Shown in pieces: positions 23,126-34,440 of a stretch of 64,000 bases of DNA; within the stretch, counting starts at the first letter, position 1, and each line of letters opens with the position of its first letter. Position numbers and translations under genes: made by a program. The DNA is from Tilletiopsis washingtonensis (Eukaryota > Basidiomycota > Exobasidiomycetes > Entylomatales). Under the pieces are notes generated by a model that saw nothing but the letters and a program-made list of their open reading frames with translations, searched no databases and was not told the origin of the DNA. The stretch is from positions 1-64,000 of the forward strand of contig NW_020311998.1 in the NCBI RefSeq assembly GCF_003144115.1. The letters run 5' to 3'.

Positions 23126-23820
23126 GGCGGCGGCGGCGCGGGCGGGCGGCAGCGGGCTGGGCGTGGCTCAGACTGCGGTGCGCGGGCAGCACATGGTGGG
23201 CGTGGCGCGGCAGAGGGCGCGGGCGCGCGGAGGTCGCCAGCGGGCGGATGCAGGGCGAGGCGCAGCGGGTTCGTGAGGTATCGCAGGGCAGAGGCGGGAA
23301 TAGCAGAGCGGCGGGACGGACGGGAAGACGGACGGCGGATACGATGCGGGCGGCAGCGGTGCCGAGCTGGGAATGGGCCTACGAGACAGGAAGAGCGGGA
23401 TGAGTGACGATGGGAGTGGGAGCGAGAGCGGCGGAGCGCGATATGGCTCTTGGCCTCGGGGGCCGCACCGCGAACACGGCACGGCGCGCGTCAGGAGCAG
23501 CACCGCGTGGGCAGCACGCAGCAGCGCGGCGGGCCGTTGCCGCACACCGCACGCCGCACCCGCCGCCGCACAGCAGCGCCATGCCATGCGTCCCTCAGCA
23601 GCCCCCTTACTCACATCGCGCAGCATCCAGCATGGCCCTCGCAGCTGCGGATGGGCCAGATGTGGCCCGGCCCGGCATTGGGCTGGGCGCTGCACGTGCA
23701 GCGGGACGGCGTGGGAATCTCGAGGGCGCGCGCGTCTCGCGCGAGAGTTTTTGCCGCTGCCGAGCCGAGCCGCTCGCGCCTTGCTCCTCGCCTTCCCACA
23801 CCCACATCCCACGCTCCGCC
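23126..23820. promoter_or_regulatory. divergent intergenic region
   Basis: About 700 nt between the start codons of the Ras-GEF (-) and the zinc-binding protein (+). It must hold both promoters. No clear core element recognised. Confidence 0.45.
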
Positions 23821-24142
23821 ATGGCACCCAGCAAGACCGACCTCAAGCGCCGCGCGCAGAAGAAGGCAGACCTCGAGGGCACTCGCGTCCCCACCACCAA
23901 GGGCGGGTGAGTCGGGCGGGACGATGTGGGGCGCAGCGCGGTGCACACGACACCCGCTGCTGGCGACCTGCTACTGACGCTCCTTTCGCAGCGTGCCGCT
24001 CAAGGCGCCCAAGGAGCAGATCCAGTGCACGTCGTGCAAGGCCATGCTCGAGAAGCGCCAGGTGCACCAGCTCAAGCTGCACCACGAGGCCAAGCACGAC
24101 AAGCTGCCCTTTGCCCAGTGCTTCCCCGGCGTCGAGGCCTAG
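23821..24142 (+). CDS. zf-met2 / ZNF706-like small zinc-binding protein
   Basis: Two exons with the intron after GGC GG encode about 78 aa. A basic N terminus (APSKTDLKRRAQKKADLEG) precedes one zinc site, CTSCKAML...KLHHEAKH (CxxC and HxxxxH), then CFPGVEA at the end. The size, the basic start and the single C2H2 site near the C terminus match ZNF706 and the At2g23090-like family of eukaryotes, whose role is poorly known. It diverges from the Ras-GEF gene and converges with the metallo-beta-lactamase gene. Confidence 0.88.
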
Positions 24143-24729
24143 CGTGGGGCGCCGTGTATTTGTCGTGGTGAGTGGGCGGTGGCCGGGCTGGGTGGAACGG
24201 ATGCTACGGCCGGTGCACTCTCTCTTCGTCCTGTCACTGGGCTGACCCGCCGCTGCTCAGTGACTCGCATTGGATATCTTAGACCAGCACGAGTGCGCCC
24301 GTCTGCAGAGCCACGCGAGCAGCTCGGATCAGCAGTCGAAGCTTGGTGGTGCGATGTTGCGCAGCTGGTCCACAGGGCCAGCGCAACGCGGCGACGCTTG
24401 GCAGTGCGCTGGAGAGTGGCTGCGACAGGGCGTCGCCGACGAGCACGAGGTGGCTCAGGGCCGCGCAGAGCCAGCCCGAGAGCAGTGTGAGTGGCAGGAC
24501 ATGAGGCAATGGCAGCAGCGGCAGCGACGACGTGAGTGCGTGGCAGCGCGGTAATCTTGCGCAGACTGTCTGGAGCAGCCTTGCTCGAGGCCATCGACTT
24601 CGATGCCCCTTGAGCCTGCGCAGCACGATGTAGCTCAGCCACGAGGTCACTCCTTGCGCCCTCTTCACACTCAAAGCGCGTCCATCAGTCTATACAATAA
24701 CGCAGAAGCAAGTCCGCAGCCCCGGAGAC
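24143..24729. other. convergent intergenic region, no gene seen
   Basis: Nearly 600 nt between two stop codons (zinc-binding protein on +, metallo-beta-lactamase protein on -). It should contain both 3' ends. No RNA gene or repeat recognised. Confidence 0.5.
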
Positions 24730-26176
24730 TCATTCGCCGTCGAACGGCACCACCAGCCCGTCCCATGCGACGCGTATGTCTGGCACGCCGCGCTGCTGCG
24801 CCATCAGGCCGGCCATGGCGCCGTTGAGCTCGGCGTCCTGCTGCGCCACGAGTGTGGCCGCCGCCGGCTCGAGACACGGCAGGCCGTCCTTGCGGCCCTC
24901 GCTGGCGCGCTCGTCCCAGGCGCCCGCCCACCAGCGCGGCTCGCCGCCCTCGCCGCGCGAGTGGCGCTTGCCGTTCTTGCGCGGCGGCGACTTCTGTGCC
25001 TCGTCCTCTGTTGGGCCACGCGCTATCCGCCATGCTCGCAGGTCGCGCGTGAAGCGCTGCAGTCCGGCATCCGTGTGCTGGTGGTTAAGGCGGTGCGTGA
25101 GGTCCGTGAGCAGGGCCAACCGCGGCTGCTCTTCTGGCGCGCCCGGCAGCGAAAGCGCCATGGAGCAGGCCTGCGAGAGGGAGAAGTGCGAGGGATGCCG
25201 GTAGGGCGAGAGTGCGTCGAGGACGAGCAGCTGCGAGCCGCGCATAAGCGCCGCTGTGCTCGCCGGCGCGTGGTGCAGGTCGGAGAGGTAGCTGAGCGAG
25301 CCTATCCGGAAGCCGAGCGCCGGGAAGGGCTGCGCGCCGTCGAAGCCGTGCTGCACGGGCAGCGGCGTGACGAGCAGCTCCTTGCCGTCGCCGTCGCGCA
25401 GCGTGCCGCCGTCGAGCGCCTCGATGGCGAATGGCCGCTCGTCGATGATGTGGAAGCGCAGCGCCCCGACGCTGCCGCTGCCCGTGGCCTTGCCGCGGTC
25501 GACGAGGTAGGGGAACATGGCGGCGACGCCAGCGTAGCACGCCTGCGTGCAGTACACGTCGACCTGCTGCTGGATGGCGCCGCCCATCGTCCACGCGCGC
25601 AGCGAGTCGAGGCCGAGGATGGCGTCGGCGTGCGCATGCGTCAGCAGCAGCGCCGTGATGCGCCGCAGTCCGTTGGCGGCAAAGGCGGCGAGCGTGGCGG
25701 TGCCGTAGAACGTCGGGCCGCAGTCGATGAGGATGAGGCTGCGGCAAGGAAGGTTAGTGAGCCGCTTGTCAGCACAGCGTCTGCGGCAGCCGATCCACCC
25801 GCCCATTGCTGCTGCCAGCTGATCGGCTGCCGTGGCCAGCGCAAGCCACATCGCGCCCACCCTCTGCCACTCGTCCCGTGCTCTGCACGCACCTCTCCTC
25901 TGCCTCGCCCTTGCCCCTGCCCACGACCGCCACGCTGCAGCACCCTCTGCGGTTCTTGCTACCAGGCTGCATGGCGTCGCTGCACGTGGCACACGCCGGC
26001 GCCGGGCGTGCGCCACTGCCGGGCGCGGGCGGCAGCGTGCAGAGCGCCGTGGGCACCTGGCCCGACGTGCCCGTGCCGAGAAAGAGCAGGCGGCGCAGCC
26101 AGCGCGCCGGGTCGGAGAGCTCGGGCAAGGGCAAGGGCACCTCGGCATGTGCTGCGGCGGCAGAGGAGGCGGCCAT
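24730..26176 (-). CDS. metallo-beta-lactamase-fold hydrolase
   Basis: Two exons (26176-25944 and 25738-24730) give 413 aa. The N terminus has LLFLGTGTSGQVPT, then CATC and GSKNRRG, then LILIDCGPTFYGTA and the metal site LLTHAHADAILGLDSLR, VTPLPVQHG with a metal His, YLSDLHHAP and VLDAL. The order (GTGTS, Cys-x-x-Cys, KNRR, H-x-H-A-D) is that of PhnP-like MBL proteins, which hydrolyse phosphodiesters or related small molecules with Zn or Mn. The intron of 205 nt is long for this genome and falls exactly where homologues have about ten more residues, so a small extra exon may have been missed. The tail beyond 330 is charged and poorly conserved. Confidence 0.85.
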
Positions 26177-26726
26177 CGTGCGCGTTGGCCTGGCAGGGAG
26201 CAGGGAGTGAGGAGGCAAGAAGCAAGAAGGGCGCCGAGCAGCGCGGCGTGTGGAGGCGCGCAGCGGCAGCAGCACAGCTGACACCGCCGCACCTCGGCAG
26301 TCGGGACACAGCCGGCAGCGACGCCGGCCCACCTGGCCGCCCATCGTCCGCAGGAGTCGCACCCTGACCCGAGCAAGCCTTGAGCAAGCCTGATCGAGCG
26401 GCTGTGCTGTGCTGCGTTTCAGCTCTGACGCCTGTCAGAGGGCGAAGGAGCCCAGCGAGTAGCGCGCTTGTGCGGCGCGCGGTGAGGCAGCGCGCGTGTC
26501 GCGAGCGCCGGCGCCGCTAGCCTCCGACGCTGCCGTGCCCCGCTCAAGGGGCGCCGATGCGCTGCGACTTGCATCTCACAGCACCTCTATTGACCCCGGC
26601 TAGCGCCTCCGGAATCTCAGCCAGGGTCCTCACGCTGGATGTTGCCGTGGAAACGACTCCGCGCTCATATACCCTCGTGCTGCGTCGGAGGCTCGTGTGT
26701 GCGCCCCACCACGCCCCTCTCTCGCC
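26177..26726. promoter_or_regulatory. divergent promoter region with a TATA-like site
   Basis: 550 nt between the start codons of the metallo-beta-lactamase gene (-) and the secreted GH43 gene (+). A TATA-like CATATACC lies at 26666-26673, about 55 nt before the GH43 start. Confidence 0.5.
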
Positions 26727-28385
26727 ATGCGCTCCTGCCTGCTCCTGCTGTTCATCGCGCAGGTCGCCTTTGCGCGGCATCGTATCCCATCGCCGCATCG
26801 TCGCACCTTCGAGTCGCGCGATCGCAGCCTTGACACGACGCCGCCCTTTGCCGAGCGCGCACTGGCCGACAACATCGCGGCGCTGCTGGGCGCACCGATG
26901 AACTCGCTCATCGCCGGCATCTCCCAGGCCGCCACAGCACTCGAGTCGCTCGGCTTCGGACCGCCCGACATGGCTGGCATCGAGAATGGCCTTGGGCCAG
27001 GACAGGACCCGGACGCCGTGTCGCGCCTCGAGCCGGATGCGAGCGGCCGGCGTGCCGAGGGGAACCTGACGTACTACTTTGTGACCAACGACTTTGCCCG
27101 CGGCATCTACATGCTCAAGAGCCAGGACCTCAACTCCATCTTTGCCGATCCATCAAGCGAGAAGCAGATTGTGGGTGAAGAGGAGCTGACAATGGCCATG
27201 CCGTTGGCTCACACCACGCGCAGTTCGAGTACGACAAGGCCGTCGGCACCGAGGCGCCGTCGCTGTTCGAGTGGAGCGAGGGCCGCTGGCTCATCTACGT
27301 CTCGTCCGTCGGTGCCGAGGGCAACGGCTCGATGCGCGTGCTGCAGGCAAAGAGCGACGACCTGTGGGGCGACTGGGAGGATCTGGGCGAGATGCGCCAT
27401 GCCAACGGCGACCGGCTAACAAACTACGACGGGCATGCCTTCCGGCATCCGAACGGCAAGCGCTACTTGTGAGCGCGACAGTGCGCCAGTGTCACTGCCG
27501 AGCAGAGCTGACTTCGTCTGGACAGCACCTATAGCGCATTGCGCTCAGTCGAGTGAGTCGCTGCGTGGACTGGCCATGTAGATGCTGCTGACCGGACGCC
27601 AGGATTGCCGAGCTCACCTCGCCCACGACGGTCGGGCGGGCGACGGTGTGGGCGTCGGGCGATGGCGAACGCACGATCGAGGCACCGGGTAGCTTCGTCT
27701 CGGGCCAGAAGCTCAACATTATGTGCGTGGCACCGAGGGGCATGTGCAGCAAATAGCTGATGTATATCCAGCTGGAGCGAGAACGTCTTTGCACAACCTG
27801 ACTACAACACTGTGAGCATCATTGGGCGGCTCGATCTTCCGGACACTTACAGTTGCGCCTCGCAGATCAACCGCGCCATCTCCGTCGACGATGATCCGCT
27901 TGACCCCGCCTCTTGGTACGTGGCTGCTGAGGCACGCAGGTCCGAGACCCCACGTCCTGACGCTCCTGCCAGGCGCAACTCGGCAAACGTCACCTTTCTG
28001 CGCTCGGGCAACGGTGTCTACGGCCCCGGCTCGGCATGCGTGTACAACGGGCCCGACGAGCGGCCATGGATCGCGTACTCAGCCTTCTACATGCCGCAAG
28101 GCTTCGTAAGTGCGGCGTGCCAAGTCGCCGAAAGACCACTGACACCCAAGGCGACCTCTCAGCCACTGACAGAGAACGTGCGTGCCGTGTCTCCTCTTGC
28201 GAGACACCGGGACTTCAGCTGACCGTTCCGCCCTCTTCAGCCGCGACGTGTGCAGTGAGCAGGGTTGAGCAAGCCTGACCACGCTGATGCTCACGCGTAG
28301 CCATTGCAGGACGCAGCCACTGATCGTGTACGACGACGAGATCCAGCCGATGGCGCCGGATCGTCCCACGCGCTTTCTAGACTAA
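26727..28385 (+). CDS. secreted glycoside hydrolase family 43 protein
   Basis: Eight exons (26727-27170, 27224-27468, a 27-nt exon near 27529, 27603-27722, 27772-27915, 27973-28105, 28241-28254, 28310-28385) give 400 aa. A signal peptide (MRSCLLLLFIAQVAFA) is followed by a pro-like segment. The propeller part shows YYFVTNDFARGIYML, LFEWSEGRWLIYVSS, NYDGHAFRHPNGKRY, AELTSPTTVG, DPLDPASW and GNGVYGPGSACVY. These match GH43 enzymes that cut arabinan or xylan side chains. The seventh exon is only 14 nt. A possible 41-nt intron at 27811-27851 would break the frame, so it is read through. The enzyme probably acts outside the cell on plant polysaccharide; the exact linkage is unknown. Confidence 0.85.
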
Positions 28386-28602
28386 GTCCGAGATATTGAT
28401 GTCGATACCCGCCTGCTTTGTGTGCCCATGGCGGAGTGAAGCAGAGCGAGGCAGGGCGGAGAGGCCGGAGTGGAGGCGACGGCCGGCGTCGCCGTCACGT
28501 GCGCGCGTGGTGCGGAAAGTGCGGTAAGGCCGAGGCTCGAGGCGCGCTTCGCTTCCTCCTCCTCCTCCCTCCCCACCCCCGCACTTTCTCGCTGGCCCGC
28601 AC

Positions 28603-30164
28603 ATGTCCGGCCGCCTGCTCTCCCGCGCGCTCCCGGCGGCACCGCTGCGCTGCGCCGGGCCCTCGAGCGCCGCGCCGCGCAGCCTCTCGTCGCTGGCGCT
28701 GCGCCGCCCCGCTGCGTCGCGCCTGCACGCGCCCGCCCGCCCGGCGCTGGCGGCCGCGCTGCTCGCCAGCCGCCCGGCTGGCTCAGCACGCCACATCTCG
28801 TTCTGGGGCAGCAGTGCGCCAGCCGCTGCGCCGCCGCAGCAGCAGGTCGAGCCCGCCGCCGCAGATGACGTTGCCGCCGCCGCCGCGGCGCCGCTGGATA
28901 CCGTCAATGCCTCGGCTGCCGGCACGCCGCTCGCCTCGGCGCCGCCAGCCAGCGAGAGCGCCTCGCCGCTCGTCGATGCCGTGTCGGCCGTGTCGCCCGA
29001 CTCGGCGCAGCAGCTCTCCGACGCGCTCGCCGCGACGTCCGTCGACCTGGCGTCGCTGCAGGCGAACCACTGGTGGCTCGTGTCGACGGCGCAGGGCCTG
29101 CTCGACACGGTGCACCACTACTCCGGCCTGCCGTGGTGGGCCACGATCGCAGTGGCGACCGTGGGCATGCGCCTTGCGCTGCTGCCGATCACGATCAAGG
29201 GCCAGCGCAACGGCATCCGCCTCGCCAACATCAACCCCGAGGTGAAGCTGTGCATGGAGGACATCAAGGCGGCAAAGTCGACCAACGACATGCAGCTCAT
29301 GGCCGCCTCGTCGCAGCGCGTGCAGCAGCTCTTCCGCGACCACGACTGCCACCCGCTCAAGGGCTTCATCGCGCCCTTCGTGCAGATGCCGCTCTTCATC
29401 ACCTTCTTCTTTGCGCTCAAGGGCCTCGGCGAGGGCAAGCTCACCGAGATGACGACCGGCGGCCTCTGGTGGTTCACCGACCTCACCGCCGCGGACCCGT
29501 ACTGGGCGCTGCCGGTGGTCAGCGCCGCCGCGACGCTGCTCGTCGTGCAGACGGGCGCCGAGCAGGGCGGCGCCGCGGGCGGCGGCGACCAGACGGCACA
29601 CACCGTCAAGGTTGTGATGCGCGTGGCGACGATCGGCATGATCCCCTTCATCTCGTATCTGCCAGCGGTGAGTGGTGTGCAGTGTGCCCGGCCGCACGCG
29701 TGTTCTCGATGCAGCGCTGACGTGCCCGCCCGCAGGCCTGCTTCGTGTACTGGACGACGAACAACGTCCTCTCGCTGCTGCAGCTGCAGCTCCTCCGCTC
29801 GCAGTTCTTCCGCAACCGGTTCGACATTCCCGACCGCGTCGACCACAACGCCGGCAAGCCGCCAGTCAAGGTCGTGGGCGTGTTCCAGTCGTTCCGCGAC
29901 AACCTCGCCAAGGCGCAGGCCGAGGCGGCGCGCAAGACGGCCACGGCGCCCGGCTCGCTGCGGCGTGCGCCGATGCAGACGGAGGAGGCGCGCAGTGCGG
30001 CGCTCGAGCGGCTCGTCGCCGGGCAGCGCGCGTTCGAGGACACATCGGCTGCGCGGCCAGGCGAGAGCGCCGACGACCGGGCGGACCGGCGCATCATGGA
30101 GCGCGAGGAGAAGGTGCGTGCGGCGCGCCTGCGGAGGCAGAGCAGCCGCGCCAAGCGGTCATGA
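28603..30164 (+). CDS. OXA1: OXA1/YidC-type mitochondrial inner-membrane insertase
   Basis: Two exons with the intron at 29668-29735 give 497 aa. The Arg/Ala/Ser-rich, acid-poor N terminus (SGRLLSRALPAAPLRCAG) looks like a mitochondrial presequence, and the first 145 residues are disordered. The conserved core then runs WWATIAVATVGMRLALLPI, IKGQRNGIRLANINPE, DCHPLKGFIAPFVQMPLFI, FFALKGLG, IGMIPFISYLPAACFVYW, NNVLSLLQ, a five-helix insertase layout. The C-terminal tail is basic with helical charge clusters, as expected for binding the mitoribosome. It inserts mitochondrially made proteins into the inner membrane. Confidence 0.95.
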
Positions 30165-30378
30165 GGGGCTATGCGGGCCTTGCGTTGCTGGATTGCGATC
30201 GATAGAGCGCGCAGCGCCAAAAGTAGCACGCCTGGCGCCACGTTGCCGGCTGTCTCACCACCACTCATGATCTCCTGGTAATCCACCGCATTCACCGTGA
30301 GAGCTGGATTGCGGAGCATGAAGTGTTGTACAGATGACGAGAAGAGTGATGTGCAGGGGCTCGAGCGAGGCAGCGGGC

Positions 30379-31218
30379 TCATCGCCGCGCTCCGCCCGGG
30401 CCTGGGCCGCCCTTGCGCGGCCCGTCGATGCTGGTATTGCCTGCGCAGTGCGTACTCAGCGGCGCCTCCTACACGCGAGCTCGCGCAACTCACCCATGTC
30501 GCCACGCTTGCGCTTTGGCTGCCAACGAGCGCGCCGGTCAGCTCATGGCCCACCCTCTGCGCACTCCTCGGCCTCACCTTCTTCCGGCGCCGGTTGCCCG
30601 CGTCCTCGGCATCGGCCTCGAGCAGCGAGGCGTCGATCTCGGGCACGTCGCCGGCGCGCACGGCAAAGGCGGCGCGCAGCGCCTCGTCGTCGAAAGGCAC
30701 GATGCGCTGCAGCGTCGTCTCGGGCCGGAAGACGATGTCGCGCATCGTCGTGCCCGTCGGCGGCGCGCGCTGCGTGCGCTTCGACTTTGGCGGGCGCACC
30801 TTGCCTGCGACCGAGGCGTCAGCGCTGGGCGTGCAGCAGCACCTGCCGGGCACACAACCTCTCCAGGCCGCACGCTGCACGCACCGGGCAGGTCCTCGAC
30901 GTAGTGCGCGTACGTCTTGGGCAGCAGACGCACCGGCGGCTCGCCGTCGGCGCGCCGCTCGTCGCCGTCGAGCGGCAGTGTCTCGTCGCCGGCCGCGTCA
31001 TCGGCGTGCGCCTGCTGCGCACTGGCCCCGTCGGCGCCCGGCGGCGCACGGCGGCGCGGCAGATACGGGCGCACGGCGCGCTCGTAGAGAGGCAGCAGGC
31101 CGAAGCGCGGCAGCAGGTCGGCGGCGCCGTTGAGCGCTACAGACGGCAGCACCTCGGCGGGCGGCAGCGGCGCGGGCACGTACAGCGCCGACGACGACGA
31201 TGCGGTGGAGCCGTCCAT
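30379..31218 (-). CDS. MED19: Mediator complex subunit 19 (Rox3-like)
   Basis: Four exons (31218-30885, 30804-30578, 30518-30494, 30440-30379) give 215 aa. Hallmarks of fungal Med19 are DLLPRFGLLPLYERAVRPY, then LPKTYAHYVEDLPGK, a basic KSKRTQ, VPFDDEALRAAF, VPEIDASLLE, and a Lys/Arg-rich end RRRKKPKRKRGDMG. It belongs to the head/middle hook of Mediator, which links activators to RNA polymerase II. The start Met precedes DGSTASSSS. It diverges from the histidine kinase across 314 nt. Confidence 0.82.
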
Positions 31219-31532
31219 GGCGGATGGCGGAGCGGGTGCGGCGGTGGTCGAGGCGGGAGGCACGGCGGCCGCGGCGAGTGGAGCAGCGGGGGGACATCGG
31301 TGCGGCGGCCTGCTTAGTCAGCCGCGCGCGCTGCGCCGCTCTCACACCGGCAATCCGCACCATGTACTCGTTCTTGCTCTCCTCCGCTCCACATCCACGC
31401 CGCCGCCGCCTCTCCTGCCACCTTGCTGCCCACAAGTGCATGTCGTGCACCGCGCTGCTCTGCTAGCCTTACCCGCCGGTCTGCGCGCTCGCCCTCGTCC
31501 TTCTCGCTCCGCACCGCGTGCCAGCGTCCAGC
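31219..31532. promoter_or_regulatory. divergent promoter of MED19 and the histidine kinase
   Basis: A compact 314-nt shared promoter region. No clear TATA box. A pyrimidine-rich stretch lies around 31375-31440. Confidence 0.45.
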
Positions 31533-34115
31533 ATGTCGCACGCGCCGGCCCCGCGCGGCATGTCCACGCCCTCGTCGCCGCAGTCCAGCGGCCTGCTCGC
31601 GCCCTCGCCGCCGCTGGCGCACCCGGGCGCGCGGCGCTCCGGCTCGTCGGCCTGTGCGAGCGTCAGTGCCGGCACGCCGCGCCCCGCCGTCGACTCGGCG
31701 CTCGTGGAGCTGGTGGGCAGCGTGCAGCACGAGCTGCGCACGCCGCTGCATGGTGAGTGGAAGCGAGCGGGCAGTGTGGAGTGGCTGGTGGAGGCGAACT
31801 CGCCGAGAATGGCACGAGGCGGGAGCGAGCGTGGGTGGAGGTGCACGAAGCGAGCTCTTGCTGACGTCCGGGTCCCTCGTTCCTCCGCCTGACAGGCATG
31901 GTAAGTCTCCTTGACCTCTTCTTCTCTCTTGCCTGCACGCTCAACCTCCGCTCAGCTGCTGCTGGCCGACTCGCTCCGTTCCGATCTGCGCGCAGCCGCG
32001 ATTGCAGACATGCAGCAGAAGCAGGCGCTGGTGGAGCAAGCGAGCAGCATCAAGTCGCTCGGCGATGGCCTGAACGACCTGCTTGAGGACTTTGCCGACT
32101 TTGTGGGTGCAAGTAGACGATGCAGAAGCGGCTCGTTGCTGACGAGAGGCATCAGGCATCGATCACAACAGCCGCTCGCGAGGAAGAGACGCGGCACGAA
32201 ATCGTGCGGGCCGAGTCTGTGGATCTCGGAGCACTGCTGGACGACGTTGCGTCGGAGCTGTGGAATGAGCAAGTGCAGCGCATCCGCACGCAGGAGGGCG
32301 CGGATGCCAGAATACCGCCGCCGCCCGAGTTGATCTTGCGTGAGTGGAATGCACGTGAGGGCGCCCAGGGATGACTGCTGAAGCTGACGGACGGCGATAG
32401 AGATCGACACGAGCCTCAGAGGGACGACGTCCATGATCGCAGTCGAGACGTTCCGCAAGTGTGCTCGGAAGCTCATCTCCGTATGTCGGCTGTCCCCTCT
32501 CTCACCTCCCGGCCCCTCACACTCGCTTTACAGAACGCCCTGCGCTTCACTCAAGGCGAAGGCTACGTCGAGATCTCGCTTGCTCCGCACACTGAGGAGG
32601 GGCGGTCATCGCTGCAGTTGACAGTGGAGGACACCGGCGAAGGCATGACGGACGAGTTTGTGGCAGAGGCGCTGTTCAAGCCTTTCATGAAGGCGGACAA
32701 GTTCAAGTCGGGCGCGGGACTGGGCATGGCCCTTTGCGCTTCGCTTTGCAAGCGCATGGTGAGTGCCGCGCAGGGCAGCTTGTATCCTGCCGACTCTGAC
32801 AAGCATTGCAGGGCGGATCTATGCAAGTCTCCAGCGATGTGGGGCGAGGCACGATCGTCACGCTCTTGATTCCTGTCGCCGAGCTGCCGCGCGTGCCGCA
32901 GCAGAGCGTCTCGAGTCGTCCCGCGCAGCTCACCTACATGTATGGCTTTGAGGGCATCGGGCTGAAGCGCCTTGCCGGCGCTATCAGTGCTCAACTCGCC
33001 AGTGAGTATCGCCGGACGTTCGAGGCTCTGCATACCGCTGACTTGGGGCCGCAGCGTTTGGCGACATGTACGCCACGACGAATCTGGGAGAGGCAGACTA
33101 TCTGCTCATTCCGGAGGAAGCTTGCTGGGAAGCTACAGGTGGGATCGAGGGCATCCTCTCGTGAGTCTTTCGTCACCTCTTCCACCGCCCGTCGCACGCC
33201 TGACTCGTCGTGCACAGGCATGCCAAGGACGGCGTAAAGATTGGCGTCCTTCAGGCACATGCTGACTCGGGCGTCGAGCTCGCGGCATTCAAGAATGGTT
33301 CTCGGCAGCCTGCCTTCGTCACACGCAAGCCCTTCGGTCCCAAGAGCTTTCACGGCCTCCTCCAGCTGGCACGGAAACCCGAGACGGACGCGCAAGCCAC
33401 CAAGCTACGCCGCACCGATTCGGGACGGGACAGCTTCGAGCAGACGCACCGCATGTCCAGCGAGTCGAACGAGCCCAAGATCGCAGAGTCGCCGCCATCT
33501 GAGGCGGATGGGGATGCAGACTCGGTCGACAAGGTGCCGAGCGCCGCCGAGGAGCAGGCGAAAGACACACGCGACCTTGTCTTCGCCCCCGAATCGATCG
33601 ACGAGGTGCTGCGTGCACCAGTTGACAGCGTGCCTATGCTAGCGCCACTAGCCGGCAAAATGCGTCAAGAAGCCCCCAGCAGTCCCTCGGTCAAGCCCAT
33701 CACGGTGTCCAAGTTCGGCGCGCTCGTAGTCGAGGACAATCCGCTCAACGCTCGCATCCTCACGCGCTTGATGAAGAAGCAAGGCATCGAGTTCTGCGTC
33801 GCCACAAACGGGCAAGAGGCAGTGGAGCAGTTTGCAAAGCACTCGCCGTACGTGACGCTGCTCGACATTATGATGCCCGTCATGTCGGGCTTCGAGGCGT
33901 GTCAGGCCATGCGAGCGCTCCCGCTTCAAGGACCGAGAAGACCAAAGATCATTGCGGTCACGGCGCTCAGCGACGAGCTGTCAAGAACAAAGGGCCTGGA
34001 GGAGTGCGGCATGGACGAGTGGCTGACGAAGCCGCTCGCGATGAACCGGCTGCTCGAGGATCTCAAACGATGGAGAGCGGACTTTGACGCCGAGGGCCAG
34101 ACGAGCGAGAGCTAG
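31533..34115 (+). CDS. soluble hybrid histidine kinase (no sensor domain)
   Basis: HisKA, HATPase and receiver domains are present. The first exon (31533-31752) ends in the H-box QHELRTPLH. A 5-nt exon (31896-31900) follows, then LLLADSLRSDL. The kinase domain shows the N-box KLISNALRFT, the G1 box VEDTGEGM and the G2 box GAGLGMALC. After a linker rich in Ser/Glu comes a receiver domain at the C terminus: VVEDNPLNARIL, phospho-acceptor Asp in LLDIMMPVMSG, conserved Thr/Ala in AVTALS and Lys in WLTKPLAM. Only about 60 disordered residues precede the H-box, with no PAS, GAF, HAMP or membrane segment. It should autophosphorylate and pass phosphate to the receiver and on to a Ypd1-type protein. 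The input signal is unknown, and it may need a partner protein. Confidence 0.88.
31896..31900 (+). other. 5-nt microexon in the histidine kinase
   Basis: The bases GCATG lie between CTGACAG| and |GTAAGT. Joining exon 1 (ending CAT G) straight to the next acceptor breaks the frame. Including these five bases gives the expected HisKA continuation HGMLLL. Confidence 0.75.
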
Positions 34116-34440
34116 TCCAGATCGGCCCGTCGCGAGAGAAATGCCAACTGGTCCGTCCGCACCGTTCCCTCCCTTTCTTCCGCCTCTCCCTCGATACCCA
34201 GCCCATCCGTGTACTTATAGAGACCCGTTGTGCTCAAATGCTCTGCTAATGGCTTATTTCGTCGGCCCCGCCCCTTCATCTGGCTGATGGGATGCGCGAA
34301 CTGCTCGTGCCTTTGCGCACAAGTGAGAGCCTGTTGCCTGCGCAGGTCTCGCCCAGTCTAGTGTCCTCGCCCCTTCGCTCTCGCTGCCTCACGCAAGAAT
34401 CGTGCGGCGCTAGAAATACATTGCATCTGAGGCTTCGCTC
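34116..34440. other. convergent intergenic region, no gene seen
   Basis: Space between the stop codons of the histidine kinase (+) and the mitochondrial ribosomal protein (-). It is somewhat more AT-rich than its surroundings and pyrimidine-rich near 34165-34190. It presumably holds the 3' untranslated regions. Confidence 0.5.

Noticed and set aside
27811-27851. 41-nt intron-like segment (GTGAGC...TTACAG) in the GH43 gene
   Set aside because: Removing it shifts the frame into an early stop and loses DPLDPASW; reading through keeps the family pattern.
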